Below are positions 6,970 to 15,396 of a DNA stretch of 64,000 nucleotides, in pieces (the first letter of the stretch is position 1; every line of letters starts with the position of its first letter). The notes beneath the pieces were generated by a model, which was given only the letters and a program-made list of their open reading frames with translations, ran no database searches and had not been told where the DNA came from. The stretch is from JBKEDC01 sp047971925 (lineage in GTDB: Bacteria; Bacteroidota; Bacteroidia; Bacteroidales; Prolixibacteraceae). Both the position numbers and the translations under genes were made by a program. The stretch covers positions 1 to 64,000 of the forward strand of contig JBKEAC010000041.1 in assembly GCA_047971925.1 (NCBI GenBank). The letters run 5' to 3'.

Positions 6970-7782
6970 TTAAAAGTTAATATCGGTTTCAGTACCATCC
7001 CATGTAGAATCAATGGAAATTCCACCACTAGTTGATGATTTAGCGTTTACCTGAATGTTGTATTTTTTTCCTGCAGCAGGAGTGATAGTTGTTGATTTAA
7101 TCAATGTGTTTGTTGCGTGGTTTTCTTTTCTTCCACTATAGAATTTTAGAGAGATATCAGTCCCCACTATGCCATAAACAGGGTTATTTACATCTGAAGT
7201 TTCACCGTAATTTTCACAGAAAATTGGTTCGCTGCTACCTTGCTGAATAGACACATAGCATCCAGTAGGAAAAGATTCTAAGACATGTCCTTCAGAATTT
7301 GAAAAAACAATTTTCAAATAAAAAACTTGAAGAGTTACTGGAACTGTAATTGTATTTTCGCCTGTGGCAATAGTTTTCTTAAGAAAGCTTCCTTTGTAGT
7401 ATTCACCTTTGGAATCGGTTGTTGGAAATGTTAAAGGAGGAGTGCTGATATGACTAGAGCTAGTGTACTGCAGGGTTGAAGCATAGATGTCATATGATTT
7501 ATTAGCTAATGCTATAATATTTTCTCCAGGTTTCGCTTCAATACATTTCGAAAAATCAGTACTCCCGTTAGGAAAAACGTAAAAATAGAAATCTTGAGCA
7601 CTTACGGTCTCTCCATTTGGTCCATCGAGTGATTTTGCATTGAAGCCATCTTCAGAGAGATCAAAATCGACTTCTTGAATTTTGAAATTCAAAGTAGTCA
7701 GTTCTTCTTCATTAAAATTTGAATTTTTACTGCAAGAGCTGCAAGCTATAGCAAGGATTGTAAAATAGTAAAACAGTTTCAT
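6970..7782 (-). CDS. Fimbrillin-like surface lipoprotein
   Basis: 270-aa predicted lipoprotein. The N-terminal signal peptide (MKLFYYFTILAIACSSC) has candidate lipidation cysteines at 14 and 17. The remainder is beta-rich with the pattern of Bacteroidales fimbrillin/Mfa2-type proteins: an early FYFYVFPNG segment, a middle VPVTLQVFYLKI strand, and the closing motif WDGTETDINF, typical of the fimbrillin family. Likely exported to the outer membrane; whether it forms a pilus or is an accessory tip/anchor is not determined, and no other fimbrial genes are nearby. Monocistronic, with a strong terminator downstream. Confidence 0.75.
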   Translation of the reverse strand: MKLFYYFTILAIACSSCSKNSNFNEEELTTLNFKIQEVDFDLSEDGFNAKSLDGPNGETVSAQDFYFYVFPNGSTDFSKCIEAKPGENIIALANKSYDIYASTLQYTSSSHISTPPLTFPTTDSKGEYYKGSFLKKTIATGENTITVPVTLQVFYLKIVFSNSEGHVLESFPTGCYVSIQQGSSEPIFCENYGETSDVNNPVYGIVGTDISLKFYSGRKENHATNTLIKSTTITPAAGKKYNIQVNAKSSTSGGISIDSTWDGTETDINF

Positions 7783-7811
7783 TAGATTTTAAATTGTAGT
7801 TTTAGTTATAA

Positions 7812-7845
7812 AAAATGCATCTCAAATTTAAAAGAGATGCATTTT
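7812..7845 (-). terminator. Terminator of the propionate/decarboxylase operon
   Basis: Perfect 12-bp stem (AAAATGCATCTC, 7812-7823 / 7834-7845) with 10-nt loop, just downstream of the beta-subunit stop on the minus strand and followed by a T-rich run. Confidence 0.85.
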
Positions 7846-7859
7846 TTAGATGCATTTAA

Positions 7860-9017
7860 TTACATTAAAAAGCTTAGCAAAATACCAGCTGCAACAGCCG
7901 ATCCGATTACACCAGCCACATTTGGACCCATGGCGTGCATTAGCAAATAATTAGATCGGTCATATTCCATTCCAACAGTTTGCGATACACGTGCAGAATC
8001 AGGGACAGCAGAGACTCCAGAATTTCCAATTAATGGATTTATTTTATTTCCGTCTTTCAAGAATAGATTCATGAATTTCACAAATAAAACCCCCATCACT
8101 GTAGCAATTACAAATGAGAATGCTCCTAAGAAGAAAATACCTAGTGATTTCCAAGTTAAGAATGTTGTAGCTTGTGTGGAAGCACCAACCGTTAAGCCAA
8201 GAAGAATGGTGACGACATCAATTAGAGGACCCTTAGCAGTATCGGCTAAACGTTTTGTAACACCACTTTCTTTTAGTAGGTTTCCAAAAAATAGCATGCC
8301 TAAAAGAGGAAGACCAGAAGGCACAATGAAAGTTGTAAGCAGCATGCCAGAAATTGCGAAGATTAACTTTTCATTCTTTGAAACAGCTCTAGGAGGACGC
8401 ATGCGAATTAAACGCTCTTTAGAGTTGGTTAGCAGTCGCATTATTGGAGGTTGAATTACAGGTACTAATGCCATATACGAATAGGCTGACACGGCAATAG
8501 CCCCCATTAAATCAGGAGCTAGTTTCGATGAAATAAAAATTGCGGTAGGACCATCGGCACCACCAATAATTCCAATTGCACCAGCTTCATTCGGAGAGAA
8601 ACCTAGAAGGAGTGCAATGCAGTAGGCTGCAAAGATACCAAACTGAGCCGCAGCTCCAATTAATATAAGCTTTGGATTAGATATTAAGGCAGAGAAATCG
8701 GTCATTGCACCGATACCCAAAAATATGAGCGGAGGATAAATCCCTTGCTGAACTCCAAAGTAAAGGTAATTTAATACCGAGCCTGATTCGTAAACACCAA
8801 TCTTATATCCGGGAGCAAATGCAATATTTCCCACAATGATACCAAATCCGATGGGGATAAGTAGCATAGGTTCAAATTCCTTTGCAATGGCAAGATATAT
8901 AAAGAATAAGCCAATGCAAATCATGATGATATGCCCAACGGTGATGTTTGCAAATGCAGTGAATTCTAAGAATTGTGTTAAATGCTCAATAATAAAATTT
9001 AAAAATGAATTATTCAT
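7860..9017 (-). CDS. mmdB: Na+-translocating decarboxylase beta subunit (OadB/MmdB)
   Basis: 385-aa polytopic inner-membrane protein of the OadB/GcdB/MmdB family. It decarboxylates carboxybiotin and couples this to Na+ export. The signature IGGADGPTAI (151-160), carrying the conserved aspartate of the ion pathway, is intact, as are many hydrophobic segments. It is the last gene of a six-gene minus-strand operon ending in the biotin carrier, so methylmalonyl-CoA decarboxylase is the best assignment; oxaloacetate or glutaconyl-CoA decarboxylase are alternatives. Unusually for this phylum the start is preceded by a perfect AAGGAGG (complement of 9023-9029). Confidence 0.92.
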   Translation of the reverse strand: MNNSFLNFIIEHLTQFLEFTAFANITVGHIIMICIGLFFIYLAIAKEFEPMLLIPIGFGIIVGNIAFAPGYKIGVYESGSVLNYLYFGVQQGIYPPLIFLGIGAMTDFSALISNPKLILIGAAAQFGIFAAYCIALLLGFSPNEAGAIGIIGGADGPTAIFISSKLAPDLMGAIAVSAYSYMALVPVIQPPIMRLLTNSKERLIRMRPPRAVSKNEKLIFAISGMLLTTFIVPSGLPLLGMLFFGNLLKESGVTKRLADTAKGPLIDVVTILLGLTVGASTQATTFLTWKSLGIFFLGAFSFVIATVMGVLFVKFMNLFLKDGNKINPLIGNSGVSAVPDSARVSQTVGMEYDRSNYLLMHAMGPNVAGVIGSAVAAGILLSFLM

Positions 9018-9022
9018 GCAAA

Positions 9023-9029
9023 CCTCCTT
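9023..9029 (-). promoter_or_regulatory. Strong Shine-Dalgarno for the beta subunit
   Basis: The minus strand reads AAGGAGG about five to six bases before the mmdB ATG, at the very end of the biotin-carrier gene. Most genes in this window lack any such motif, so it may set high translation of the membrane subunit. Confidence 0.7.
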
Positions 9030-9457
9030 TATTCAATAATAAATAAAACATCGCCTTCCATCACTGTTGCACCTTTTTCTTTCGCAATATGGCTAATTTT
9101 CCCTTCTTTATCGGCTTCAATATTATTTTCCATTTTCATGGCTTCAAGGAGCATGACAATATCGCCCACCTTAACCATGTCGCCCACACGCTTGTTTACT
9201 TCGAGAATAGTTCCGGGTAGAGGTGATTTGAATTCCTTTTCAGAATTGCTAGATGGATTAGTTACTTTTGGAGCCTCATGAGTAATGGGTTGAGAACGCA
9301 CCAATTTAGGTGTTTTCGGAGTAGGCTTAATACGGTCGGTTAGTTCTACTTGATATATTGTGCCATTCACTTCAATTTCGGCTATATTATCATCAACATT
9401 AATAATCTCGGTACTGTAGTCGTTTCCGTTTATTTTAAATTGAAATTGTTTCTTCAT
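9029..9457 (-). CDS. mmdC: Biotin carboxyl carrier protein of the decarboxylase
   Basis: 142-aa biotinyl carrier subunit that shuttles CO2 as carboxybiotin between the carboxyltransferase and the membrane beta subunit. The C-terminal lipoyl/biotinyl domain (about 73-142) has the canonical EAMKMEN with the biotinylated lysine at 108. It is preceded by a Pro/Thr/Ser-rich flexible linker (about 45-72) and an N-terminal domain common in Bacteroidota carriers. It lies 11 bp before the beta-subunit gene and is part of the same operon. Confidence 0.92.
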   Translation of the reverse strand: MKKQFQFKINGNDYSTEIINVDDNIAEIEVNGTIYQVELTDRIKPTPKTPKLVRSQPITHEAPKVTNPSSNSEKEFKSPLPGTILEVNKRVGDMVKVGDIVMLLEAMKMENNIEADKEGKISHIAKEKGATVMEGDVLFIIE

Positions 9458-9591
9458 TTTTATCTAATTGTTTTTTTGTTATCCAATACATTGCCAATTT
9501 ATTTTCTGAGATAGAATTTAATTGTTATTACAGATTCATCAGGATAATAAACTGCATAATCGTAATTATTAGTTCGTATTTTATGCTTAAA

Positions 9592-10488
9592 TTATTTTCT
9601 ATTCGGAACTTTAGTCATCATTTGAAGTTTAGAATTCCAAGGAGAATAGGGTTTGAGTGTCTTGTTAATCGTAAGAACAGCCTTTTCGTATTCTTGTATT
9701 TCATTGATGTACTGGTATAATGTTAGTGCAATTGCAGCATTAATTTCGCCAGAAAGCACATTTGGATTGGATTTTTCAGGTTTGCTAGTTTCTGATACTG
9801 TTGTTGGGAGAATTACTTTGCGAGTAAAAATACGTCCGATAAATAAATAGAATAGAGTTAGGATAGCTAAAACACTAAACACAACAGCCATAGCAATAAA
9901 CACCATTCCTAGACCCCAAGGGTCATGTTCAACAAATAGTTCTCCAGCCGATGCACGACGACTGTGATCGTTATTAGCCAGAGGAGTAGGGTAGTTTGAT
10001 AATTTCCATGTGTTAGTTTCCAAATCGGAACAAGAGTAGGCTTGATCACTAGGAATATTAGGAATTTTTAATTCATCAATAATGTCTTTTCCATTACCAT
10101 TGACTAGATAAATAGTTTCACCTTCCTCCAGATTGAAATTTAAGTGATATATGCTTTGAGAAGGACGTTCACTTCCAAAAAAGAGGACAAAACCTCTTGG
10201 CTCAATCAGAGTAGTGGGTGAATCGGTAGGTATCCAATATTTGGTAAGGTTGTTTCGATCATCGGTTAAATAGCAACCAGCAATGTTAATGTTGCTATAT
10301 GATGTGTTAATTAGTTCTACCCATGGACCTCGATTTCCGTAGTCGTCCATGAAATTAGATGTGTTGTTTATCAGAATTTCATTAAACCTAAAATCGGTAG
10401 CCTCTTGGGCGCATAAATGCTTCCCAGAGACTACCAAGAATAGACTCAAGATTCCGATAACAGATAAGTATCTGAATCTTATTTGCAT
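9592..10488 (-). CDS. Lamin-tail-domain / OadG-like gamma subunit protein
   Basis: 298-aa protein with a signal peptide (about 1-28), an extracytoplasmic beta-rich lamin-tail-like domain (about 33-175; RFNEILINN, GPWVELINTS, YLTDDRNN, RGFVLFFG), one transmembrane helix (about 191-221) and a cytoplasmic tail. The helix and tail, and the position between the alpha subunit and the biotin carrier, match OadG-type gamma subunits, which anchor the soluble alpha subunit to the beta subunit. OadG is normally about 80-100 aa; here it carries a large periplasmic domain. Role as gamma subunit is inferred from topology and context, not from catalytic residues. Confidence 0.75.
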   Translation of the reverse strand: MQIRFRYLSVIGILSLFLVVSGKHLCAQEATDFRFNEILINNTSNFMDDYGNRGPWVELINTSYSNINIAGCYLTDDRNNLTKYWIPTDSPTTLIEPRGFVLFFGSERPSQSIYHLNFNLEEGETIYLVNGNGKDIIDELKIPNIPSDQAYSCSDLETNTWKLSNYPTPLANNDHSRRASAGELFVEHDPWGLGMVFIAMAVVFSVLAILTLFYLFIGRIFTRKVILPTTVSETSKPEKSNPNVLSGEINAAIALTLYQYINEIQEYEKAVLTINKTLKPYSPWNSKLQMMTKVPNRK

Positions 10489-10511
10489 AAATTAGTTTTA
10501 AATGTTAATCC

Positions 10512-12062
10512 TTATAATGGGATGTTTGAATGCTTTTTAGCTGGTAAAGTATCTTTTTTAGTAGCTAAAGATTCTAGAGCTCTGATAATACGGAAACGAG
10601 TATTTCTAGGCTCAATAATATCATCAATGAAGCCATATTGAGCAGCATTGTATGGATTCGCAAATTTTTCTTTGTATTCTTCAATTTTCTCTTGACGTGT
10701 AGCTTCTGGATTTTCAGAACCCGCAATTTCTTTTGCAAAGATAACATTTGCAGCTCCTTCAGGACCCATAACTGCAATTTCTGCACTAGGCCAAGCATAA
10801 TTAATATCTCCACGCAAATGTTTAGGGCTCATTACACAATAGGCACCACCATATGCTTTACGCATTACTACGGTAACTTTAGGTACAGTAGCTTCGCCAT
10901 AAGCAAAAAGTAATTTAGCACCATGAGTAATAGCACCACCATATTCTTGTGCTGTTCCAGGCATAAATCCAGGCACATCAACTAATGTTACCAAAGGAAT
11001 GTTGAATGCATCGCAGAAACGAACAAATCGAGCAGCTTTGCGTGAAGAGTTGATATCAAGAACTCCCGCCATATATTTAGGTTGGTTTGCCACGATACCT
11101 ACTGATTGACCATTGAAGCGAGCAAATCCCACTACAATGTTTTGAGCAAAGTTGCGGTGTACTTCCAAAAACTCGCCATTATCAACAATGCCATGAATAA
11201 CATCATTAACATCATATGGTTTGTTTGGATTATCAGGGATAATATCATTTAGCTCATCATCCATGCGATCGATAGGGTCACCACAAGGCTGAAGAGGAGT
11301 GTTTTCCATGTTGCTTTGAGGCATGTAGCTAATCATTTTTCTAATTAGTGCAATGCCTTCTTGCTCATCTTCAGCTATGAAGTGCGATACTCCTGTTTTA
11401 GAACCATGAACAGCAGCTCCTCCTAGCTGAGCATCAGTAACTTTCTCACCAGTTACAGTTTCCACAACTTTAGGACCAGTTAGGAACATGTATGACTGTT
11501 CTTTTGTCATCAAAACAAAGTCTGTTAATGACGGAGAATAAACAGCACCACCGGCACAAGGACCGAAGATTGCAGATATTTGAGGAATAACGCCCGATGC
11601 TAAGATGTTGCGTTTAAAAATTTCAGTATAACCAGAAAGAGCTGTAATACCTTCTTGAATACGAGCACCACCTGAATCGTTGATGCCAATCATAGGAGCA
11701 CCAATTTGCATAGCCATATCCATGATTTTGCAAATTTTTTCCGACATGGTTTGCGATAGAGATCCACCAATAACAGTGAAGTCTTGAGCATAAACAAAAA
11801 CAATTCTACCGTCGATAGTTCCTCGTCCTGTTACAATACCATCGCCTTGGAATTTTTTGTTTTCCATTCCGAAGTTTGTACAGCGGTGAGTTACGAACAT
11901 ATCAAATTCTTCGAAACTATTTTCATCTAAAAGTAAATGAATACGCTCGCGAGCTGTTAGCTTTCCTTTTTCGTGTTGTTTGTCGATACCAGCCTGACCA
12001 CCGCCAAGTTTTGCTTGTTCTCTAAGTTTAATTAGTTTCTGAACTTTTTCTAAATTACTCAT
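10512..12062 (-). CDS. mmdA: Methylmalonyl-CoA decarboxylase alpha subunit (carboxyltransferase)
   Basis: 516-aa biotin-dependent carboxyltransferase with the two crotonase-like halves of the PccB/MmdA family. It transfers CO2 from (S)-methylmalonyl-CoA to the biotin carrier, releasing propionyl-CoA. Oxyanion-hole glycines are visible in the first half (SGGARIQEG and GPCAGGAVYSP) and the second (DVPGFMPG and KAYGGAYCVMS). Length is normal. The gene is flanked by methylmalonyl-CoA epimerase and the gamma-like, biotin-carrier and beta genes. That context favours the Na+-pumping decarboxylase over an ATP-dependent propionyl-CoA carboxylase, since no biotin carboxylase is present. Confidence 0.95.
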   Translation of the reverse strand: MSNLEKVQKLIKLREQAKLGGGQAGIDKQHEKGKLTARERIHLLLDENSFEEFDMFVTHRCTNFGMENKKFQGDGIVTGRGTIDGRIVFVYAQDFTVIGGSLSQTMSEKICKIMDMAMQIGAPMIGINDSGGARIQEGITALSGYTEIFKRNILASGVIPQISAIFGPCAGGAVYSPSLTDFVLMTKEQSYMFLTGPKVVETVTGEKVTDAQLGGAAVHGSKTGVSHFIAEDEQEGIALIRKMISYMPQSNMENTPLQPCGDPIDRMDDELNDIIPDNPNKPYDVNDVIHGIVDNGEFLEVHRNFAQNIVVGFARFNGQSVGIVANQPKYMAGVLDINSSRKAARFVRFCDAFNIPLVTLVDVPGFMPGTAQEYGGAITHGAKLLFAYGEATVPKVTVVMRKAYGGAYCVMSPKHLRGDINYAWPSAEIAVMGPEGAANVIFAKEIAGSENPEATRQEKIEEYKEKFANPYNAAQYGFIDDIIEPRNTRFRIIRALESLATKKDTLPAKKHSNIPL

Positions 12063-12096
12063 ATCTATAGTATTTTATCGTAGTTTATTTTTAAAA

Positions 12097-12498
12097 TTAT
12101 TCGCAGCAGAATTCAGTTAATACACCCAATGTTGATTTAGGATGCAAGAAACCGATATTTAAATTTTCTGCACCTTTGCGAGCTTTCTTATCAATTAATT
12201 GCACGCCTTTTTCTTCTGCTTCAGCCAGTGCTTCATCGGTGTTCTCAACAGCAAAAGCAAGGTGATGAATTCCAGGACCTTTTTTTTCAACAAATTTACC
12301 AATAGGACCTTCAGGATCGGTTGATTCTAACAATTCAATCTTAGCATCGCCCACTTTGAAAAAAGCTGTTTTAACTTTTTGATCGGCTACTTCTTCAATC
12401 TTGTAGCATTTCAAGCCTAATACTTCCTCATAATAAGGAATAGCTTCGTCTAAACTCTTTACTGCGATGCCAATGTGCTCGATATGTGATACTTTCAT
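12097..12498 (-). CDS. mce: Methylmalonyl-CoA epimerase
   Basis: 133-aa VOC-fold enzyme that interconverts (R)- and (S)-methylmalonyl-CoA, supplying the isomer used by the decarboxylase. The family start MKVSHIEHIGIAV contains a metal-binding histidine (H8); another lies in the IHHLAFAV motif, and acidic ligands occur in KIELLE and near the C-terminus (GVLTEF). Length is typical. It sits between the CoA-transferase and the alpha subunit in the same operon. The methylmalonyl-CoA mutase genes that would complete the route are not in the window. Confidence 0.95.
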   Translation of the reverse strand: MKVSHIEHIGIAVKSLDEAIPYYEEVLGLKCYKIEEVADQKVKTAFFKVGDAKIELLESTDPEGPIGKFVEKKGPGIHHLAFAVENTDEALAEAEEKGVQLIDKKARKGAENLNIGFLHPKSTLGVLTEFCCE

Positions 12499-12588
12499 AA
12501 TATCTGATATTTAAAATGAATAAATTTAATTTGTGTCAATATTAAGCCACAAAGCACAGCTGATAATGGGCTGTGCTTAAGTGGGGTA

Positions 12589-13899
12589 TTAATATTCGTT
12601 TTTAATGAAGCGATAGTGCGAACCATAACGTTCAAATGCAGCTTGCTCCAAACTATCTCGATGGTCGGGATGTGCAATCGATGTTAGTAATTTAGCGCGC
12701 TCTTGAAGTGTCTTTCCATATAAGTTTACACGTCCAAATTCAGTAACAACCCAGTGCATATTCGATCTAGTGGTAACAACGCCGGAACCTTGAAGCAAGG
12801 TGTTGCTAATTTTAGAAATCCCTTTAGCTGTTACTGAAGGCATCGCAATGATTGGTTTTCCTCCTTTTGAATATCCAGCTCCACGAATGAAATCAACCTG
12901 ACCGCCAACTCCTGAATAATGAACAGGACCAATTGAATCAGCACAAACCTGACCGGTTAGATCAATTGCTAAAGCGGAATTGATTGCAGTGAGTTTATCT
13001 AACTGACGAATTACACTAACCGAGTTTGTGTAACCCACATCTTTCATAGCTACCATTGGGTTATCATCAATGAAGTCATAAACTTTTTGAGTACCCATTA
13101 AGAACGATGCAACCATGATACCACGATCAATGTTTTTGCACTTTCCATTCACTACACCAGCTTCCACCAATGGAAGGATACCATCAGAGAACATTTCAGT
13201 GTGAACTCCTAAGTTTTTATGTCCGCCTAATTGTGCTAATACAGCATTAGGAATACCACCGATACCCATTTGTAAACAAGCGCCATCTTCAACTAGTTCA
13301 GCACAGTTTTTACCAATTTGAATTTCGATGTCAGAAAGTTCTGCTGAACCATGCGCATACAAAGGCGTATTGTCTTCTACAAAAAGATCAATTTCATTGA
13401 TACTAATCATAGCATCGCCCCATGCACGTGGCACATTAGGGTTTACTGCTGCAATTACACAATCAGCATTTTGAATAGCTGCCAATGTTGCATCAACTGA
13501 AGTTCCTAGAGAAACATAGCCATGTTTATCGGGAACCGAACACATAATAAGTACAACATTAACTTTTAAATAACCTTCTCGGATTAAGCGTTGAGTTTCA
13601 CTCAAAAATACAGGAATGTAATCTGCATATCCAGTTTGAGTTTGCTTGCGCAAGTTGCCTCCAACAAAGAATTGCTCTGAAACGAATACCCCTTCAAATT
13701 CAGGATTTGCAAAATCAACTTGCCCCTCAATGTGAATGTGTTGAATTTTCACATCGAAAAATTCCTTGTTGCGACCACGTGCTACCATTGGCTTAATAAG
13801 CGCATGAGGTGTAACTGCAACACTACTAAGATGAACCCGGTCTCCGGATTTTATAACCTTTACAGCTTCTTCAGCTGAAACGTATTTAATTTGTTTCAT
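12589..13899 (-). CDS. Acetyl-CoA hydrolase/CoA-transferase family (probable propionyl-CoA:succinate CoA-transferase)
   Basis: 436-aa class I CoA-transferase of the AcH/4-hydroxybutyrate CoA-transferase family. The CoA-loop GIGGIPNAV is at 212-220 and the likely catalytic glutamate is E235 in GVHTEMFSDG. First gene of the operon for methylmalonyl-CoA epimerase and decarboxylase. The simplest role is exchanging CoA between propionyl-CoA and succinate (or acetate), closing the succinate-to-propionate cycle. The family does not reveal the acid substrate, so acetate- or butyrate-type transfer remains possible. A TATCTTTA element lies about 50 bp upstream. Confidence 0.88.
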   Translation of the reverse strand: MKQIKYVSAEEAVKVIKSGDRVHLSSVAVTPHALIKPMVARGRNKEFFDVKIQHIHIEGQVDFANPEFEGVFVSEQFFVGGNLRKQTQTGYADYIPVFLSETQRLIREGYLKVNVVLIMCSVPDKHGYVSLGTSVDATLAAIQNADCVIAAVNPNVPRAWGDAMISINEIDLFVEDNTPLYAHGSAELSDIEIQIGKNCAELVEDGACLQMGIGGIPNAVLAQLGGHKNLGVHTEMFSDGILPLVEAGVVNGKCKNIDRGIMVASFLMGTQKVYDFIDDNPMVAMKDVGYTNSVSVIRQLDKLTAINSALAIDLTGQVCADSIGPVHYSGVGGQVDFIRGAGYSKGGKPIIAMPSVTAKGISKISNTLLQGSGVVTTRSNMHWVVTEFGRVNLYGKTLQERAKLLTSIAHPDHRDSLEQAAFERYGSHYRFIKNEY

Positions 13900-14085
13900 A
13901 AAAAAATATGTAGTTGAAAAAATGTTTTTTCATTATGTGCTGTAAAGATATAAAAATTAATGTCAACTAGGTAATTGTGTGCTTTTATTTGTAATAATTC
14001 TTTTGCTGTAGATGGCTTATCTGAACTTAATGTTAAGATTAGTGGATTGTCATGTCAATTGTTTGAATGTGGCATGCCTACAAAT
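13900..14085. other. Promoter region of the propionate operon
   Basis: Spacer ahead of the CoA-transferase gene. On the minus strand it holds TTGACA followed by TATCTTTA, a one-mismatch version of the TAnnTTTG element. No gene is supported between here and the small element at 14086. Confidence 0.45.
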
Positions 14086-14336
14086 GGTTCTATGTCGAAT
14101 ATTGTGGGTTGAATAATTTGACTTTTTCTTAGAGAAGGTTGTGATTAAAACACGCTTGAAACATTCTTCTGTCATTTCTCAGAAGCTTTGCGTACAAGTG
14201 TTGGAGCTTTTTATCATTTAATTGAATCCTCATGCAATGCTTCTTTCAACGGAACGCCTATTTGGTCATTGTTGGATTGCCTTGCAGAATTAACCAAGCA
14301 AGCATAATACGACACTTCTAAATTCAGCATAGAGCT
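14086..14336. mobile_element. ISL3-related miniature element, copy 1
   Basis: About 251 bp bounded by inverted ends GGTTCTATGTCGAAT (14086-14100) and its imperfect complement (14322-14336). The left end still encodes, on the minus strand, the last residues of an ISL3-type transposase (...NPQYST and stop). The right half (GCATGC..CTTTCAACGGAACGCC..TTGGATTGCCTTGCAGAAT) is closely shared with the element at 24960-25336. It contains about one and a half of the 42-bp units that are repeated in that copy. No target duplication was found. Confidence 0.6.
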
Positions 14337-14352
14337 TGTTTTTCAAAGTGGA

Positions 14353-15321
14353 TTAAAGTTCCAGCATAACCAAATAGCTTGTGTAACTTAGGTAAGAGAT
14401 TAGCAAAATTCCCGCCTCCCATCTGTCAAGTTTTTTCCGTCCTCCAGTGAGCATTGAAATAAAAAGTAGTAGGGTTCCACCAATTAAGATATATAAATCG
14501 GTATTGAAATTCAAATTAAAATCAATCGGACTCACAAATGCGCTTGCTGAAAGTATAAAAAGGATGTTGAAAATATTTGAACCAATTACATTTCCAATTG
14601 CAATATCGCTATTGCGCTTAAAAGCAGCTATAATAGAGGTTAGTAATTCAGGTAATGAAGTTCCAGCTGCAACAATAGTTAATCCAATTATTTTTTCGCT
14701 AACACCTAGATTGCTAGCAATCTTTACACTATTATCAACAACTAATTTTCCGCCAATAATCAGAGCTGCTAAGCCAATAATAATTAGTCCCCATATTTTT
14801 ATATTCGACATGGATTGACTGCTTGTTTCACTTTCTTGAGTTGCGTTTTTCTCCGTTTTCATCTGTTGAAACACGTAGTATAAAAAGGCAAAAAATAACA
14901 AAATAAGGATGAATCCATCGAAGCGACTATATCCTAAATTTTCAGAAGAAAGAAAGAAGTTATTTGCTAGCAGTAGAGCAACAATAGCTACTAATATCGA
15001 GATTGGAATTTCTTTCCAAGCCGTTGATGATTGAACGGTAATTGGATATATTAATCCTGCAATTCCTAGAATAATAAATAAGTTGAAATTATTGCTGCCA
15101 ATGATGTTTCCAAGAACAATGTCCGACAAACCATTGCTTGCAGCAACCGTGTTAACAACCAATTCTGGTGCCGATGTTCCTAGAGCTACAATGGTGAGTC
15201 CGATAACCAAGTCGGAAACACCATATTTTTTAGCTAGTGCCGATGATCCGTCAACCATCCAATTAGCTCCGAAGATGAGGGCAGCAAAACCCACAAAAAC
15301 GAGTAAAGATAATAAAATCAT
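14353..15321 (-). CDS. Calcium/sodium antiporter, CaCA family (YrbG-like)
   Basis: 322-aa inner-membrane cation exchanger with about ten helices in two inverted halves. Each half has the family alpha-repeat: GTSAPELV at about 48-55 and GTSLPELL in the second half, each followed by an IGSNxFN motif. The glutamates of these repeats bind Ca2+ in characterised exchangers. Full length. It is preceded by a ferredoxin-nitroreductase gene on the same strand but with a 75-bp gap, so co-transcription is uncertain. K+ dependence cannot be judged. Confidence 0.93.
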   Translation of the reverse strand: MILLSLLVFVGFAALIFGANWMVDGSSALAKKYGVSDLVIGLTIVALGTSAPELVVNTVAASNGLSDIVLGNIIGSNNFNLFIILGIAGLIYPITVQSSTAWKEIPISILVAIVALLLANNFFLSSENLGYSRFDGFILILLFFAFLYYVFQQMKTEKNATQESETSSQSMSNIKIWGLIIIGLAALIIGGKLVVDNSVKIASNLGVSEKIIGLTIVAAGTSLPELLTSIIAAFKRNSDIAIGNVIGSNIFNILFILSASAFVSPIDFNLNFNTDLYILIGGTLLLFISMLTGGRKKLDRWEAGILLISYLSYTSYLVMLEL

Positions 15322-15396
15322 GATGTATTTTAGATTGATGTTAAGCTCGAATGAGCATTAAATTTAATTTATTTGAGGAAATGATCGTTGAGCTAT

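Noticed and set aside
8071..8454. 127-codon forward frame inside the beta-subunit gene
   Set aside because: Antisense shadow of a well-supported membrane protein gene.
14031..14352. tRNA or riboswitch upstream of the propionate operon
   Set aside because: No cloverleaf or known aptamer motif; the sequence is explained by the ISL3-type element.
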